DNA of 64,000 nucleotides from Qipengyuania aestuarii (GTDB taxonomy: Bacteria; Pseudomonadota; Alphaproteobacteria; Sphingomonadales; Sphingomonadaceae): the NCBI RefSeq assembly GCF_019711535.1, contig NZ_JAIGNP010000003.1, positions 620,001 to 684,000 on the forward strand, given 5' to 3'. Numbering within the stretch: position 1 is the stretch's first letter; every line of letters starts with the position of its first letter. The notes beneath the pieces were generated by a model. It searched no databases, was not told the DNA's origin, and was given only the letters and a program-made list of their open reading frames with translations. Positions 1 through 9,593 of this stretch are shown here, piece by piece. Position numbers and translations under genes: made by a program.

Positions 1-73
1 CCGCCCCTCTCGGAGCGGCCGTTGCCCTTACCATGTAGGTGAAATGGGCGGATTCGGCAAGCAAGTAGAACAT
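1..73 (-). CDS. Possible start of an unidentified gene (runs off the left edge)
   Basis: An ATG at 73 on the minus strand follows an AGAAGG ribosome-binding-like stretch by about 4 nt. It opens a frame (MFYLLAESAHFTYM...) that runs without a stop to the window edge. Only about 24 residues are visible, too few to recognise a family. It lies 26 nt after the glycosyltransferase stop on the same strand, so it could be the next gene of that operon. It could also be chance. Confidence 0.2.
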   Translation of the reverse strand, partial: MFYLLAESAHFTYMVRATAAPRGA

Positions 74-99
74 ACTGCCTTCTGGGGCGAACGATTCTG

Positions 100-1173
100 T
101 CAGCCTGTCGCGGGCTCCGCGTCGAAAGCGGCCAGCCCGGCAAGGAACTGGTTGGTAGCCGCCGCCCAGCTGAATTTCGCTCCGTATTCGGCGCAAGCGT
201 TGCGATCACAATAGAGCGCTGCATCTATCGCGCGGTCGAGATCTTCCGACAGGGCGCCGACTGCATCGATAACGATATCCTGAGGCCCTGCGACGGGAAA
301 GGCAGCGACCGGTGTGCCGCATGCCAAAGATTCGATCATGACCAGTCCGAAGGTATCGGTTCTGCTGGGGAAAACGAATACGTCCGCCCCAGCATAGCAG
401 CCAGCCAGCTCGCGCCCACTTTTGCGCCCGAGGAACACTGTTTCAGGATAGCGAGAGCGCAGGCTTTCAAGAGCGGGACCGTCACCGACGACCACTTTGC
501 TGCCGGGATGGCCGGCGTCGAGAAAGGCTTCGATATTCTTCTCGACGGCGACGCGTCCCACATAAAGCTGGATTGGCCGAGGAAGGTCGGCGTATTCCGG
601 CGGTGCGGGCGCAGCGGGATCGAAACAGGCCATATCCACACCGCGTGTCCAGTGATGCAGGCGGGTCAGCCCGTGAGTTCTCAGTTCCTCACGAATGCTC
701 TCCGTGGCAACGAGAATACGGCGCGATGCGCCATGGAACCATTCGATGTAGCGCCAGAACCAACTCGCCGGGAGCCTGGTGCGTTTCGCAACGTAATCTG
801 GAAACTGCGTGTGATAGGCAGTCGTGAAGGGAACTCCCGCCCGCTGACAATAGCGCCTTGCGGCTAGACCCAAAGGCCCCTCGGTCGCGATATGAATTGC
901 GTCGGGTCCGAATTCGCGCAGCTTGGCGGAGATTGCACCCGGTCGCCCGAAGGCCAGACGGATTTCGGGGTAGGTCGGGCACGGGAGGGACATGAACTGG
1001 TCCGGCGACAGCACGAGGACTTCATGCCCATGCTCTCTAAGCAATTCGCAAGTGGTCGTCAGCGTACGGACCACCCCGTTCATCTGTGGTGCCCAGGCGT
1101 CAGTGACGAGCGCAATGCGCTTCAAACTTCGGGGGGCGGAAGAGATGAAGGTGCCGACGTCGGCTGGGATCAC
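100..1173 (-). CDS. Glycosyltransferase family 4 (GT-B fold)
   Basis: A 357-residue sugar transferase. The N-terminal half opens with RIALVTDAWAPQMNGV, the usual start of GT4 enzymes that glycosylate lipids. The C-terminal half has GDGPALESL and then DTFGLVMIESLACGTPVA, the nucleotide-sugar-binding motif; the first Glu of the usual E-x7-E is Asp here. I chose the GTG at 1173 because it overlaps the upstream TGA as GTGA, a typical coupled start. A longer frame goes back to 1293 but is not needed. It is cotranscribed with the LpxH-like phosphoesterase. An inference is that the pair acts on an envelope glycolipid; the donor and acceptor cannot be read from sequence. Confidence 0.9.
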   Translation of the reverse strand: MIPADVGTFISSAPRSLKRIALVTDAWAPQMNGVVRTLTTTCELLREHGHEVLVLSPDQFMSLPCPTYPEIRLAFGRPGAISAKLREFGPDAIHIATEGPLGLAARRYCQRAGVPFTTAYHTQFPDYVAKRTRLPASWFWRYIEWFHGASRRILVATESIREELRTHGLTRLHHWTRGVDMACFDPAAPAPPEYADLPRPIQLYVGRVAVEKNIEAFLDAGHPGSKVVVGDGPALESLRSRYPETVFLGRKSGRELAGCYAGADVFVFPSRTDTFGLVMIESLACGTPVAAFPVAGPQDIVIDAVGALSEDLDRAIDAALYCDRNACAEYGAKFSWAAATNQFLAGLAAFDAEPATG

Positions 1174-2057
1174 GCGGCTGCCCGCTCTCTTCCAGCATCC
1201 CGGACTTGTCGTGCGGCGACCTCGTCCGGCCAGTGCAGCAGCTCCATCGTGCCATCGAAATGCTCGACCAATGCGTTGCATCCTTCCACCCAATCCCCGT
1301 CATTGTAGTAGGAAACGGTTTTGCCCTCGTGGGAGAACTCGCGAATTTCAGCGGTATGGATGTGCCCGCACACCACCCCGTCGACACCACGCTCCCCTGC
1401 GGCGCGCGCCACCACCTCCTCGTATTTGGAGATGAATTCGACGGCGTTCTTCACCTTGTGCTTGGCGGCCTTGCTGATCGACCAATAAGGCAGGCCGAGC
1501 AGCTTGCGGACGCTGGCCACCCAGCCGTTGAGCTTCATCATCATGTGATAAAGAGCATCACCAACGAAGGCGAGCCAACGGTGAGCGAGCATAATGGTGT
1601 CGAATTCGTCGCCGTGAAGCACCAGCAGGCGCCTGCCGTCGACCGTATCGTGAAAGGCCGCGCGCGCTATCTCGACCCCGCCGAAATTCATGCCCGAGAA
1701 CGGACGGATCATTTCGTCATGATTGCCGGGAATATAGACGATGCGGGTCCCGCGGCGGGCCCGCTTCAGAATGCGCCACACAATATCATTGTGTTCCGCC
1801 GGCCAATAAACCTTCTTCTTGAGCCGCCAGCCATCGATAATATCGCCTACGAGATACATCGTGTCGCTATCGGTATGGTCGAGAAAATCGATCAGCAGTT
1901 CCGCATTGCAGCCCTTTGTCCCGAGGTGCACGTCACTGATCCATATGGTGCGATATTTACGCCGCTCGCCGATGAGGCGTTCGGGTACCGACGGCTGGAC
2001 GAGCGGGAAGCCCGCGACGTTGGGAAAGTCGGAAAGGTCTTTCGGCAGTTCGGTCAT
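1170..2057 (-). CDS. UDP-2,3-diacylglucosamine diphosphatase-like metallophosphoesterase
   Basis: A 295-residue calcineurin-like phosphoesterase of the LpxH-related group. The metal-binding blocks appear in order: SDVHLG (about residues 41-46), GDIIDG (71-76), GNHDE (about 114-118), HGDEFD and GHIHT. LpxH itself cleaves UDP-diacylglucosamine in lipid A synthesis. Many alphaproteobacteria use LpxI for that step, so this paralogue may act on another envelope lipid intermediate. Its stop overlaps the GTG of the glycosyltransferase, which indicates one operon. No convincing promoter was seen in the 98 bases upstream. Confidence 0.9.
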   Translation of the reverse strand: MTELPKDLSDFPNVAGFPLVQPSVPERLIGERRKYRTIWISDVHLGTKGCNAELLIDFLDHTDSDTMYLVGDIIDGWRLKKKVYWPAEHNDIVWRILKRARRGTRIVYIPGNHDEMIRPFSGMNFGGVEIARAAFHDTVDGRRLLVLHGDEFDTIMLAHRWLAFVGDALYHMMMKLNGWVASVRKLLGLPYWSISKAAKHKVKNAVEFISKYEEVVARAAGERGVDGVVCGHIHTAEIREFSHEGKTVSYYNDGDWVEGCNALVEHFDGTMELLHWPDEVAARQVRDAGRERAAA

Positions 2058-2155
2058 GGGTAATCCCCCGAAGCTCTCGGGAAATCCATGGCATGCTAAT
2101 GTTACAGCAGAATCTCGGTTGCGTTACGGTTCCGAGGCCTTGCGACAGTTTGGTG

Positions 2156-3169
2156 TCAATCCTCCGCACGGACCTCGAGAACGATCTTCCCGATATGATC
2201 GCCCTCTTCCATCCGCGCATGTGCTGCAGCGGCATCGGTCAGAGCGAATGTCTGGTCCATGACTGGCGCGACGGTCCCGTCCTCGAACAACGACCAGACA
2301 TTCTTGCGGATTTCATCACCGAGAAGCGCTTTGAATTCGTCCGACCGCGGGCGAAGCGTCGAACCGGTCATCGTCTGGCGCTTACTCATCAGTTTGGCCA
2401 TATTGATCTCGGCCTTGGCTCCTCCGAGCGCAGCGATGGTAACGTGCCGCCCCTCTACCGCAAGACAATCCAGATTTCGCTGAACGTAATCGCCCGACAC
2501 CATATCGAGGATGACGTCAGCACCCCGACCATTCGTGAATTCATTGACCTTTCTGACGAAATCTTCAGTCTTGTAATTCACGGCAAGGTCCGCGCCTAAC
2601 TCCTTGGCAGCCCTACATTTCTCCTCGCTCCCCGCAGTTGTGACCACCCGTAGAGCGTAGGCTTTAGCCAACTGGATTGCCATAGTGCCGATGCCGCTCG
2701 TGCCGCCATGCACAAGCAGCGTCTCGCCATCCATAGCGAAGCCCCGCTCGAACACATTGTGCCAGACGGTGAAGAGCGTTTCCGGAATGGCAGCAGCCTG
2801 ATCCATGTCCATATTCGCGGGCACAGAAAGGCAGTGCCGCTCGTGCGCGATGCAATATTCGGCATAGCCACCGCCATTGACCAGCGCACACACCCTGCGG
2901 TTCAGCATTTCCGGGGCGACCCCCTTACCGATCGCGACAACTTGGCCGGAAACTTCCAGCCCCGGGATAGGCGAGGCTCCGGGAGGCGGGGGATAGGACC
3001 CCTTGCGTTGGAACACGTCCGGCCTGTTTACCCCTGCATGGCTGACTTTGATCAGAACCTGATTTTCGCCAGCTACCGGTAACGCCAACTTCTCGCTGCG
3101 CAGAACTTCGGGTTCGCCTGGCTCGTCAAATCCCATGGCGGTCATCGTTTCAGGTAGTTCGGTCGCCAA
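2156..3169 (-). CDS. NAD(P)H-dependent quinone oxidoreductase (PIG3/QOR-type MDR protein)
   Basis: A 337-residue zinc-free medium-chain dehydrogenase/reductase. GroES-like N-terminal domain with NRPDVFQRKGSYPPPPG, then the NADPH-binding Rossmann motif HGGTSGIGTMAIQLAKA, and a C-terminal GKIVLEV. Such enzymes reduce quinones or enones with NADPH. I place the start at the TTG at 3169 because a GGAGGGG ribosome site lies 6 nt upstream and the resulting start matches relatives of the form M-x-x-L-P-x-T-M. An ATG at 3145 is the alternative. It is divergent from the DUF1192 gene. Confidence 0.92.
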   Translation of the reverse strand: MATELPETMTAMGFDEPGEPEVLRSEKLALPVAGENQVLIKVSHAGVNRPDVFQRKGSYPPPPGASPIPGLEVSGQVVAIGKGVAPEMLNRRVCALVNGGGYAEYCIAHERHCLSVPANMDMDQAAAIPETLFTVWHNVFERGFAMDGETLLVHGGTSGIGTMAIQLAKAYALRVVTTAGSEEKCRAAKELGADLAVNYKTEDFVRKVNEFTNGRGADVILDMVSGDYVQRNLDCLAVEGRHVTIAALGGAKAEINMAKLMSKRQTMTGSTLRPRSDEFKALLGDEIRKNVWSLFEDGTVAPVMDQTFALTDAAAAHARMEEGDHIGKIVLEVRAED

Positions 3170-3265
3170 GAATGCCCCTCCGTTGCCAAGAATATGGCGG
3201 TTGAACGGTGCATTACCCCGCAGGCGTGTTGACAGCAACCGGGCTCGGTACGAATGTGTCTCGCG

Positions 3266-3466
3266 ATGGAAGAGGACGATCGTCCGCGCCTTAAGGGCGA
3301 TTCCGCGAGCAAGCTCGCCGCAGAAGATCTCGCCCCCTATTCCCAGGACGAACTCGACGAACGGATTGCCTTGCTCGAGGCCGAGATAGCCCGCGTCAAA
3401 TCGCACCGTCTCAAGGCCGCCGCACATCGCGATGCCGCCGAAGCATTGTTCGGACGCAAGGACTAG
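3266..3466 (+). CDS. DUF1192 family protein
   Basis: A 66-residue acidic protein with the DUF1192 pattern: an MEEDDRPR-like N-terminus, then a helical stretch (LDERIALLEAEIARVKSHR) likely to form a short coiled coil. The C-terminus AALFG/ALFGRKD type is typical. These small cytoplasmic proteins are common in alphaproteobacteria and have no assigned function. An ATG at 3254 is also in frame, but the start at 3266 matches the family. It is divergent from the quinone oxidoreductase and lies upstream of clpA. Confidence 0.83.
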   Translation: MEEDDRPRLKGDSASKLAAEDLAPYSQDELDERIALLEAEIARVKSHRLKAAAHRDAAEALFGRKD

Positions 3467-3595
3467 CCGCGGTGCAGGGTCTTCAAACCTGTCGCTTGCC
3501 CCCCATATTGCCTCATACAGCTTTGGCTAACTTTCGCCGCTTAAGCTGCCCTCATCTCGCACTGCCGCGAGCCCTTCGGAAAAGCAGAGACGCAC

Positions 3596-5965
3596 ATGCC
3601 CAGTTTTGCCGCCAACCTTGAAAAGACCCTCCACGCCGCGCTGACCGACGCGGGCGAGCGGCGTCATGAGTACGCCACGTTGGAGCATCTCCTGCTCGCG
3701 CTGATCGGGGACGAGGATGCAGCGCAGGTGATGGCCGCTTGCGGTGTGGATACCGACGAGCTGATGGCGGTCGTGAAGCAGTATCTCGAGCAGGAATATC
3801 AGTCGCTGAAAAGCGAGGATGGCGCCGATCCGCAGCCCACGGCTGGTTTCCAGCGGGTGATCCAGCGTGCCATCCTGCACGTCCAGTCCTCGGGCAAGGA
3901 CACTGTCACCGGTGCCAATGTTCTCGTCGCCCTGTTCTCGGAACGCGATAGCTACGCCGTCTACTTCCTTCAGCAGCAGGATATGAGCCGGCTTGATGCG
4001 GTAAGTTACATCAGTCACGGGATCGGCAAAGGCGGCAAGCAAGCAGACAGCAAGCCGCCCCAGGGTGCCGAGGATACCCAAAGCGGAGAACCGGGCGTCG
4101 AGAACGGAAAGAGCGACAAGAAGGAAACCGCTCTCGACCAGTTCACCGTCAATCTCAACAAGAAGGCAGAAGACGGCAAGGTCGATCCGCTGATCGGCCG
4201 CGGGCCCGAAGTCGATCGCACCGTGCAGATCCTCTGCCGCCGTTCGAAAAACAATCCGCTGTATGTGGGCGATCCCGGAGTAGGCAAAACCGCGATTGCG
4301 GAAGGCCTGGCTCGCAAGATCGTCGAAGGCGATGTGCCCGAAGTGCTTGAAGAGGCAGTGATCTATTCGCTTGATATGGGCGCGCTGCTTGCCGGAACGC
4401 GCTATCGCGGCGATTTCGAGGAGCGGCTGAAGCAGGTTGTCAATGAACTCGAAGGCATGCCCGAGGCGATCTTGTTCATTGACGAGATTCATACAGTCAT
4501 CGGTGCCGGCGCCACCAGCGGCGGGGCGATGGATGCCTCAAACCTTCTGAAGCCCGCTCTTTCGAGCGGGGCGATCCGTTGCATCGGATCGACTACCTAC
4601 AAGGAGTTTCGGAACCACTTCGAGAAGGATCGGGCGCTGCTGCGCCGGTTCCAGAAAATCGACGTGAACGAACCGACGATCGAAGACACGGTGGCCATCT
4701 TGAAAGGTCTGCGCAGCGCTTTCGAGGATCATCACAAGGTCAAATACACCTCGGACGCAATCAAGACTGCGGTCGAACTTTCGGCGCGCTATATCAATGA
4801 CCGCAAGTTGCCGGACAAGGCAATCGATGTGATTGACGAAGTGGGCGCGATGCAGATGCTGGTTCCCCCAAGCCGCCGCAAGAAGAAGATTACTTCGAAA
4901 GAGATCGAAGCCGTCATTGCCACCATGGCGCGTATACCGCCCAAATCAGTGTCGAGCGATGACAAGAAGGCGCTTCAGAATCTTGATCGCGATCTCAAGC
5001 ATGTCGTCTTCGGGCAGGATGCCGCGGTCGACAAGCTGGCTACGGCAATGAAGCTGAGCCGTGCTGGGCTGCGAGACCCGGACAAGCCGATCGGCTCGTT
5101 CCTCTTCTCGGGCCCAACGGGCGTCGGCAAGACCGAAGTCGCGCGCCAGCTTGCCAGCATCATGGGCATCGAGCTCAAGCGGTTCGACATGTCGGAATAT
5201 ATGGAGCGCCACAGCGTATCGCGGCTGATCGGCGCACCTCCGGGCTATGTGGGATACGATCAGGGCGGACTGCTGACCGATGCGATCGACCAGAACCCGC
5301 ATTGCGTTCTCCTGCTCGACGAGATCGAGAAGGCGCACCCGGACCTGTTCAACATTCTGTTGCAGGTGATGGATAACGGCCGCCTGACCGATCATCATGG
5401 CAAGACCGTGGACTTCCGCAATGTGGTGCTCATCATGACCACCAATGCCGGTGCGTCCGATATGGCAAAGCAGGGTATCGGCTTCGGTGACGTATCGCGC
5501 GAAGATGCCAGCGAGGAAGCGGTGAAACGCATGTTCACGCCTGAATTCCGCAACCGTCTCGATGCTATCGTACCCTTCAGCTATCTCGGCAAGAGCACGG
5601 TGGCGCGCGTGGTCGACAAGTTCATTCTCCAGCTTGAACTCCAGCTTGCTGAGCAGAATGTCGACATCCAGTTCGACAAGGAAAGCCGCGCCTGGCTGGC
5701 CGACAAGGGCTACGACAGGCTTTATGGCGCTCGTCCGATGGGCCGCCTGATTCAGGAAAAGATCAAGCAGCCCCTGGCTGAAGAACTGCTGTTCGGAAAG
5801 CTGGCCGATGGCGGCGAGGTCGCGGTTACAATGAAGGACGGAAAACCGTCCTTCGAACTCACCCCGGCGCCGCCAAAATCGAAACCGAAGAAGAAGGCAG
5901 CTGGCAACGAAAAGCCCGATGCCGATGCGAGCGAGAGCAGTGGATCCGGCGACGGCGAAAGCTGA
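3596..5965 (+). CDS. clpA: ATP-dependent Clp protease ATP-binding subunit ClpA
   Basis: A 789-residue Hsp100 unfoldase that feeds substrates to ClpP. It has a Clp N-domain (1-140), AAA-1 with Walker A GDPGVGKT (225-232) and Walker B ILFIDE, and AAA-2 with Walker A GPTGVGKT (506-513) and Walker B VLLLDE (581-586). The ClpP-docking loop is IGF (628-630). The C-terminal 30 residues are a charged Lys/Asp/Ser-rich tail not needed by the core fold. The adaptor gene clpS, often next to clpA, is not in the window. A strong intrinsic terminator follows. Confidence 0.97.
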   Translation: MPSFAANLEKTLHAALTDAGERRHEYATLEHLLLALIGDEDAAQVMAACGVDTDELMAVVKQYLEQEYQSLKSEDGADPQPTAGFQRVIQRAILHVQSSGKDTVTGANVLVALFSERDSYAVYFLQQQDMSRLDAVSYISHGIGKGGKQADSKPPQGAEDTQSGEPGVENGKSDKKETALDQFTVNLNKKAEDGKVDPLIGRGPEVDRTVQILCRRSKNNPLYVGDPGVGKTAIAEGLARKIVEGDVPEVLEEAVIYSLDMGALLAGTRYRGDFEERLKQVVNELEGMPEAILFIDEIHTVIGAGATSGGAMDASNLLKPALSSGAIRCIGSTTYKEFRNHFEKDRALLRRFQKIDVNEPTIEDTVAILKGLRSAFEDHHKVKYTSDAIKTAVELSARYINDRKLPDKAIDVIDEVGAMQMLVPPSRRKKKITSKEIEAVIATMARIPPKSVSSDDKKALQNLDRDLKHVVFGQDAAVDKLATAMKLSRAGLRDPDKPIGSFLFSGPTGVGKTEVARQLASIMGIELKRFDMSEYMERHSVSRLIGAPPGYVGYDQGGLLTDAIDQNPHCVLLLDEIEKAHPDLFNILLQVMDNGRLTDHHGKTVDFRNVVLIMTTNAGASDMAKQGIGFGDVSREDASEEAVKRMFTPEFRNRLDAIVPFSYLGKSTVARVVDKFILQLELQLAEQNVDIQFDKESRAWLADKGYDRLYGARPMGRLIQEKIKQPLAEELLFGKLADGGEVAVTMKDGKPSFELTPAPPKSKPKKKAAGNEKPDADASESSGSGDGES

Positions 5966-5986
5966 TTGCCATCCGAACTTCCAAGA

Positions 5987-6014
5987 GGGGTCGACGCCGG
6001 TCGGCCCCTTTTTT
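5987..6014 (+). terminator. Intrinsic terminator after clpA
   Basis: A 9-bp stem (GGGGTCGAC / GTCGGCCCC with one G-T pair), a GCCG loop, then six T. It ends the clpA transcript before the ABC transporter genes. Confidence 0.88.
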
Positions 6015-6101
6015 GCATCTCATACCGTTAGATTGGTGTTTTTCTTGCTGCTTTCTCCGATAATCCATAGGCTGGCCTGACCAATACGGTCCGGGGGGTT
6101 C

Positions 6102-7025
6102 ATGTCGGTTCTGCAAGTTTCCAATCTCGTCAAAAGGTTCGACAACGTTCTGGCGGTGGACGATTTGTCCTTCTCCGTCTCGCAGGGAGAAATATTCGGT
6201 TTCCTCGGCGGCAATGGTGCCGGGAAAACAACCACGCTGCGCATGGTGCTGGACATCATTCGCCCCACTTCGGGCAGCATTACGGTCCTCGGAGGAGCCC
6301 CTGATCGGCGCCAGGCCAATGCCATCGGCTTCCTGCCCGAAGAGCGCGGGCTCTATTCGGGCATGAGCGCCATCGACACCATAATTTACTTTGGACGCCT
6401 CAAGGGCATGAGCCCTGGCGATGCCCGTCGGCGCGGCATGGCCCTGCTCGAACGTTTCGATCTCGCCGGGCGCGCCAAAAGCGATATCGGTGACATGTCC
6501 AAGGGGATGGCCCAGAAAGTTCAGCTCGCGACCGCTCTTGTGAACGACCCGCAATTACTGATGCTGGATGAACCCTTCTCCGGCCTAGATCCCGTCAACC
6601 AGGGTCTACTCGAAGCCGAAATTCTGAGCGCCTCGCAGCGTGGCGCAGCCGTAATATTTTCTACCCATGTCATGCAGCATGCCGAACGGCTGTGCGACCG
6701 GCTGTTGCTGCTGCGCAAGGGACGGAAGCGGTTTGAAGGAACGCTGGAAGAAGCACGCGGGCAACTGCCCGCCAGCCTTGTCGCTGTATCCAGCAGCGAC
6801 TTGTCCGATATCGCCGGCGTTCATTCGGCCTCGGCAATCGGCGAGGCGAGCGACGGCTGGCAGGAATACCGCGTTCAGCTGGCGCCGGGCATCGCGCCCG
6901 AAAGCATACTCGAACATTGCTCCACTTCGGGCATAGCATTGCGGCGCTGGGACGAGCGCCGCGCAAGCCTGCACGACATTTTCGTCCACATGGTCGGCGA
7001 AGAGGGGTCCAACAATGATGAATAA
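6102..7025 (+). CDS. ABC transporter ATP-binding protein (NatA type)
   Basis: A 307-residue ABC ATPase. Walker A GGNGAGKT in the first 45 residues, a degenerate signature MSKGM, Walker B LLMLDEP followed by the D-loop SGLD, and the H-loop STHVMQH. The C-terminal 90 residues form the extra domain seen in NatA-like ATPases of export systems. It overlaps the permease gene by 11 nt, so the two should make one exporter. The substrate is unknown; Na+/drug export is only a family label. Confidence 0.94.
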   Translation: MSVLQVSNLVKRFDNVLAVDDLSFSVSQGEIFGFLGGNGAGKTTTLRMVLDIIRPTSGSITVLGGAPDRRQANAIGFLPEERGLYSGMSAIDTIIYFGRLKGMSPGDARRRGMALLERFDLAGRAKSDIGDMSKGMAQKVQLATALVNDPQLLMLDEPFSGLDPVNQGLLEAEILSASQRGAAVIFSTHVMQHAERLCDRLLLLRKGRKRFEGTLEEARGQLPASLVAVSSSDLSDIAGVHSASAIGEASDGWQEYRVQLAPGIAPESILEHCSTSGIALRRWDERRASLHDIFVHMVGEEGSNNDE

Positions 7026-8502
7026 CGTGCTGCTCGTCGCCAAGCGCGAAATCCGTCAGATCCTGGCTATGAAGAGCTTCTGGCTGACCTTGCTGATCCT
7101 GCCCGTGGCGCTTGCTCTCGGCCCGATCTTTACCAGCACGCTCGACGATGACGAGCCAAGCCGCGTCGTAATGGTCGACCGGTCCGGCGGGGACGTGGCA
7201 GCCGCGATCAAAGCGCGGTTCATGGCTGATGACGACCGCGCCACGCTGCGTCGTCTGTCGCGCTATGTGCAACGCTACGATCTGGAAGAAGCCGACCCGC
7301 AGGCTGTGTGGACCCAGCATGACCGGTGGTATACCGACGCCGATATCGCGACGTTCAGAGCGAGCGGCGGGGTCGATAGTGCACTGGAAAAGATCGCCGC
7401 TGTTAAGCCAGACGGCGTGCCAGAGTTCGAGGATGACAATCCCCGCTACACCTTCATGCCCGCCACTTCGCAGCTGCAGGGTCTACAGGGGGAGGAATTC
7501 GGCCAGGCGGCTCAGGCTTTGTTCGACAGCGATGCCGACGATGCGCCTGAAATGGTCGTGCTGATCGGCGAGAATTATCCTGAAAATCCCGAAATCGGTC
7601 TTTTTTCCGCCAATCAGCCGAACCCGGTCTTCGTGTCTGGATTGCAGGAAACCCTGACCGGCGATCTCCGCACGCGCTTGCTCGCTTCGCGCGGGATCAC
7701 CGGCGCAGAAGCTGCCGCTATTCAAAGCGCAGTCCCGGCGATCGCGGTCAGTACCCCGCCTCCGGGGGGAGGCGCGCGTGAAGCCTTGCTGGTGCGCTCC
7801 ATCGTGCCGCTGGCGCTGGCCTATATTCTGATGATGAGCCTGATGCTGACCGGCAGCTGGATGCTGCAAGGATCGGTCGAGGAGCGCTCGAACAAGCTCC
7901 TCGAATCCCTTCTCGCCTGCATTCGCCCGGAAGAATTGATGTACGGAAAACTTCTAGGCGGTCTCGCGGTGGGCCTCTTGATGATCCTCGTCTGGGGCGG
8001 GTGCGCCGGGATTGCCGCTTACGCCACGCAAGGGGTTATTTCGGACCTGATCCGGCCGGCGCTGGAACCGGTCTCTTCGCCCGGCATCATCCTGGCAATC
8101 CTCTACTTCTTCATCGCCGGATACATCCTGATCTCGGCCATGTTTGTCGCCATCGGCGCGATGGTCGATTCGATGAGCGAAGCGCAGGGCTATCTCATGC
8201 CGGTGATCCTCGGCCTGCTGCTACCCATCACCTTCCTCATTCAGGCTATTCTTGCGGGCAAGGATAGCATGCTGATCGATCTGCTGACCTGGATCCCGCT
8301 GTGGACACCCTTCGCGGTCCTGGCGCGATTGGGCCTCGGCATCGAGACATGGGTGATGATTGCCGCAGGGGCATTATTGGCCGTGGCGATTCTGGTCGAG
8401 ATGATTTTCATCGGTCGCCTCTTCCGCGCAAGCCTGCTCACAACTGGTCAGAAGCCGACATTGAAGCGTGTGCTTGAGCGCTTCCGCGCGCAGCCACAAT
8501 AA
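7015..8502 (+). CDS. ABC-2 type transporter permease (NatB type)
   Basis: A 495-residue permease. One membrane helix near residues 20-40, then a large extracytoplasmic domain (about 45-260), then a block of about five helices in the C-terminal half (for example AYILMMSLMLTGSWML and ILAILYFFIAGYILISAMFV). This is the NatB/ABC-2 layout. The start ATGATG overlaps the ATPase stop, which shows translational coupling. The second ATG (7018) is equally possible. Confidence 0.92.
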   Translation: MMNNVLLVAKREIRQILAMKSFWLTLLILPVALALGPIFTSTLDDDEPSRVVMVDRSGGDVAAAIKARFMADDDRATLRRLSRYVQRYDLEEADPQAVWTQHDRWYTDADIATFRASGGVDSALEKIAAVKPDGVPEFEDDNPRYTFMPATSQLQGLQGEEFGQAAQALFDSDADDAPEMVVLIGENYPENPEIGLFSANQPNPVFVSGLQETLTGDLRTRLLASRGITGAEAAAIQSAVPAIAVSTPPPGGGAREALLVRSIVPLALAYILMMSLMLTGSWMLQGSVEERSNKLLESLLACIRPEELMYGKLLGGLAVGLLMILVWGGCAGIAAYATQGVISDLIRPALEPVSSPGIILAILYFFIAGYILISAMFVAIGAMVDSMSEAQGYLMPVILGLLLPITFLIQAILAGKDSMLIDLLTWIPLWTPFAVLARLGLGIETWVMIAAGALLAVAILVEMIFIGRLFRASLLTTGQKPTLKRVLERFRAQPQ

Positions 8503-8558
8503 CCGGGTCGCAGGATCGCAGCGGGAACGCATGAGCGCGGTTCTCGCTTCATAGGGCG

Positions 8559-9590
8559 ATGGCCGCGCCCTTTTCCTGGATAAAACCCGAACCGCACGGG
8601 ATTTACATTCCTCCGGCCGATTGCTGGGTCGATCCCAGCCGCGCCGTCGACAACGCGCTGGTTACCCACGGCCATGCAGACCATGCACGCGGCGGGCATG
8701 GCCAGACCGTTGCCACCCCGGAAACGCTCGCCATCATGGAATTACGCTATCGCACCGGGGCGCAAGACGAGGCGGGCGAGATCCCGCACAAGGCCGTCCC
8801 GGTGCAATATGGCGAAACGATCCGGCTGAAAGGCGGCGTCGATGCGACCTACATCCCGGCAGGACATGTGCTTGGCAGCGCACAAATCCTGCTTGAACAC
8901 GCAGGAGAGCGCGTGATCGTGACCGGCGACTACAAGCGGAGGGCCGACCCGACCTGCCCCCCGTTCGAAGTGACGCCCTGCGATATCTTCATCACCGAGG
9001 CGACCTTCGGCCTGCCCGTATTCGAACATCCACCGATCGCGGAGGAGATGTCCAAACTGCTCGACCGCCTGGCCGCCCATCCCGACCGCTGCGTGCTGGT
9101 CGGTGCCTATGCGCTTGGCAAGGCGCAGCGAGTCATCGCCGAATTACGCGCTGCAGGACACCGCCAGCCGATCTACCTTCATGGCGCAATGGAGAAGATG
9201 TGCCGTCTTTACGAGGAGCACGGCGTGGACCTCGGCGAGTTGCGTCTGGTGGCCGACGTGCAGAAAGACGACTTGCGCGGACATATCGTGATTTGTCCCC
9301 CTTCCGCACTGAACGACCGCTGGAGCCGGCGACTGCCTGAACCGATCACCGCCATGGCCAGTGGGTGGATGCGCGTGCGCCAGCGTGCCCGACAGCGTAA
9401 CGTCGAATTACCCCTGGTCATATCCGACCATGCCGACTGGAACGAATTGACCCGAACGATCCGTGAGGTCGACGCGCAGGAGAACTGGATCACGCACGGC
9501 CGCGAAGATGCGCTCTTGCGTTGGTGCCAGCTCCACCAGCGCCGCGCGAAAGCGCTTGCCTTGGTAGGATATGAAGAGGAAGACGACTAA
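8559..9590 (+). CDS. Ligase-associated DNA exonuclease (metallo-beta-lactamase / beta-CASP)
   Basis: A 343-residue nuclease of the SNM1/CPSF-like fold. The metal site THGHADHARGGH is at about residues 31-42, followed by GDYKRRADP and the beta-CASP part with ISDHADWNEL near 285. Proteins of this family sit next to an ATP-dependent DNA ligase, as here (4-nt gap), and are predicted to trim DNA ends before ligation. A DEXH helicase and a PdeM-type phosphoesterase often complete the cluster; neither is next to it here. Confidence 0.92.
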   Translation: MAAPFSWIKPEPHGIYIPPADCWVDPSRAVDNALVTHGHADHARGGHGQTVATPETLAIMELRYRTGAQDEAGEIPHKAVPVQYGETIRLKGGVDATYIPAGHVLGSAQILLEHAGERVIVTGDYKRRADPTCPPFEVTPCDIFITEATFGLPVFEHPPIAEEMSKLLDRLAAHPDRCVLVGAYALGKAQRVIAELRAAGHRQPIYLHGAMEKMCRLYEEHGVDLGELRLVADVQKDDLRGHIVICPPSALNDRWSRRLPEPITAMASGWMRVRQRARQRNVELPLVISDHADWNELTRTIREVDAQENWITHGREDALLRWCQLHQRRAKALALVGYEEEDD

Positions 9591-9593
9591 GGC

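Noticed and set aside
8521..8547. Hairpin GCGGGAAC...GTTCTCGC after the ABC permease
   Set aside because: The loop is long (11 nt), and no T run follows; too weak to call a terminator.
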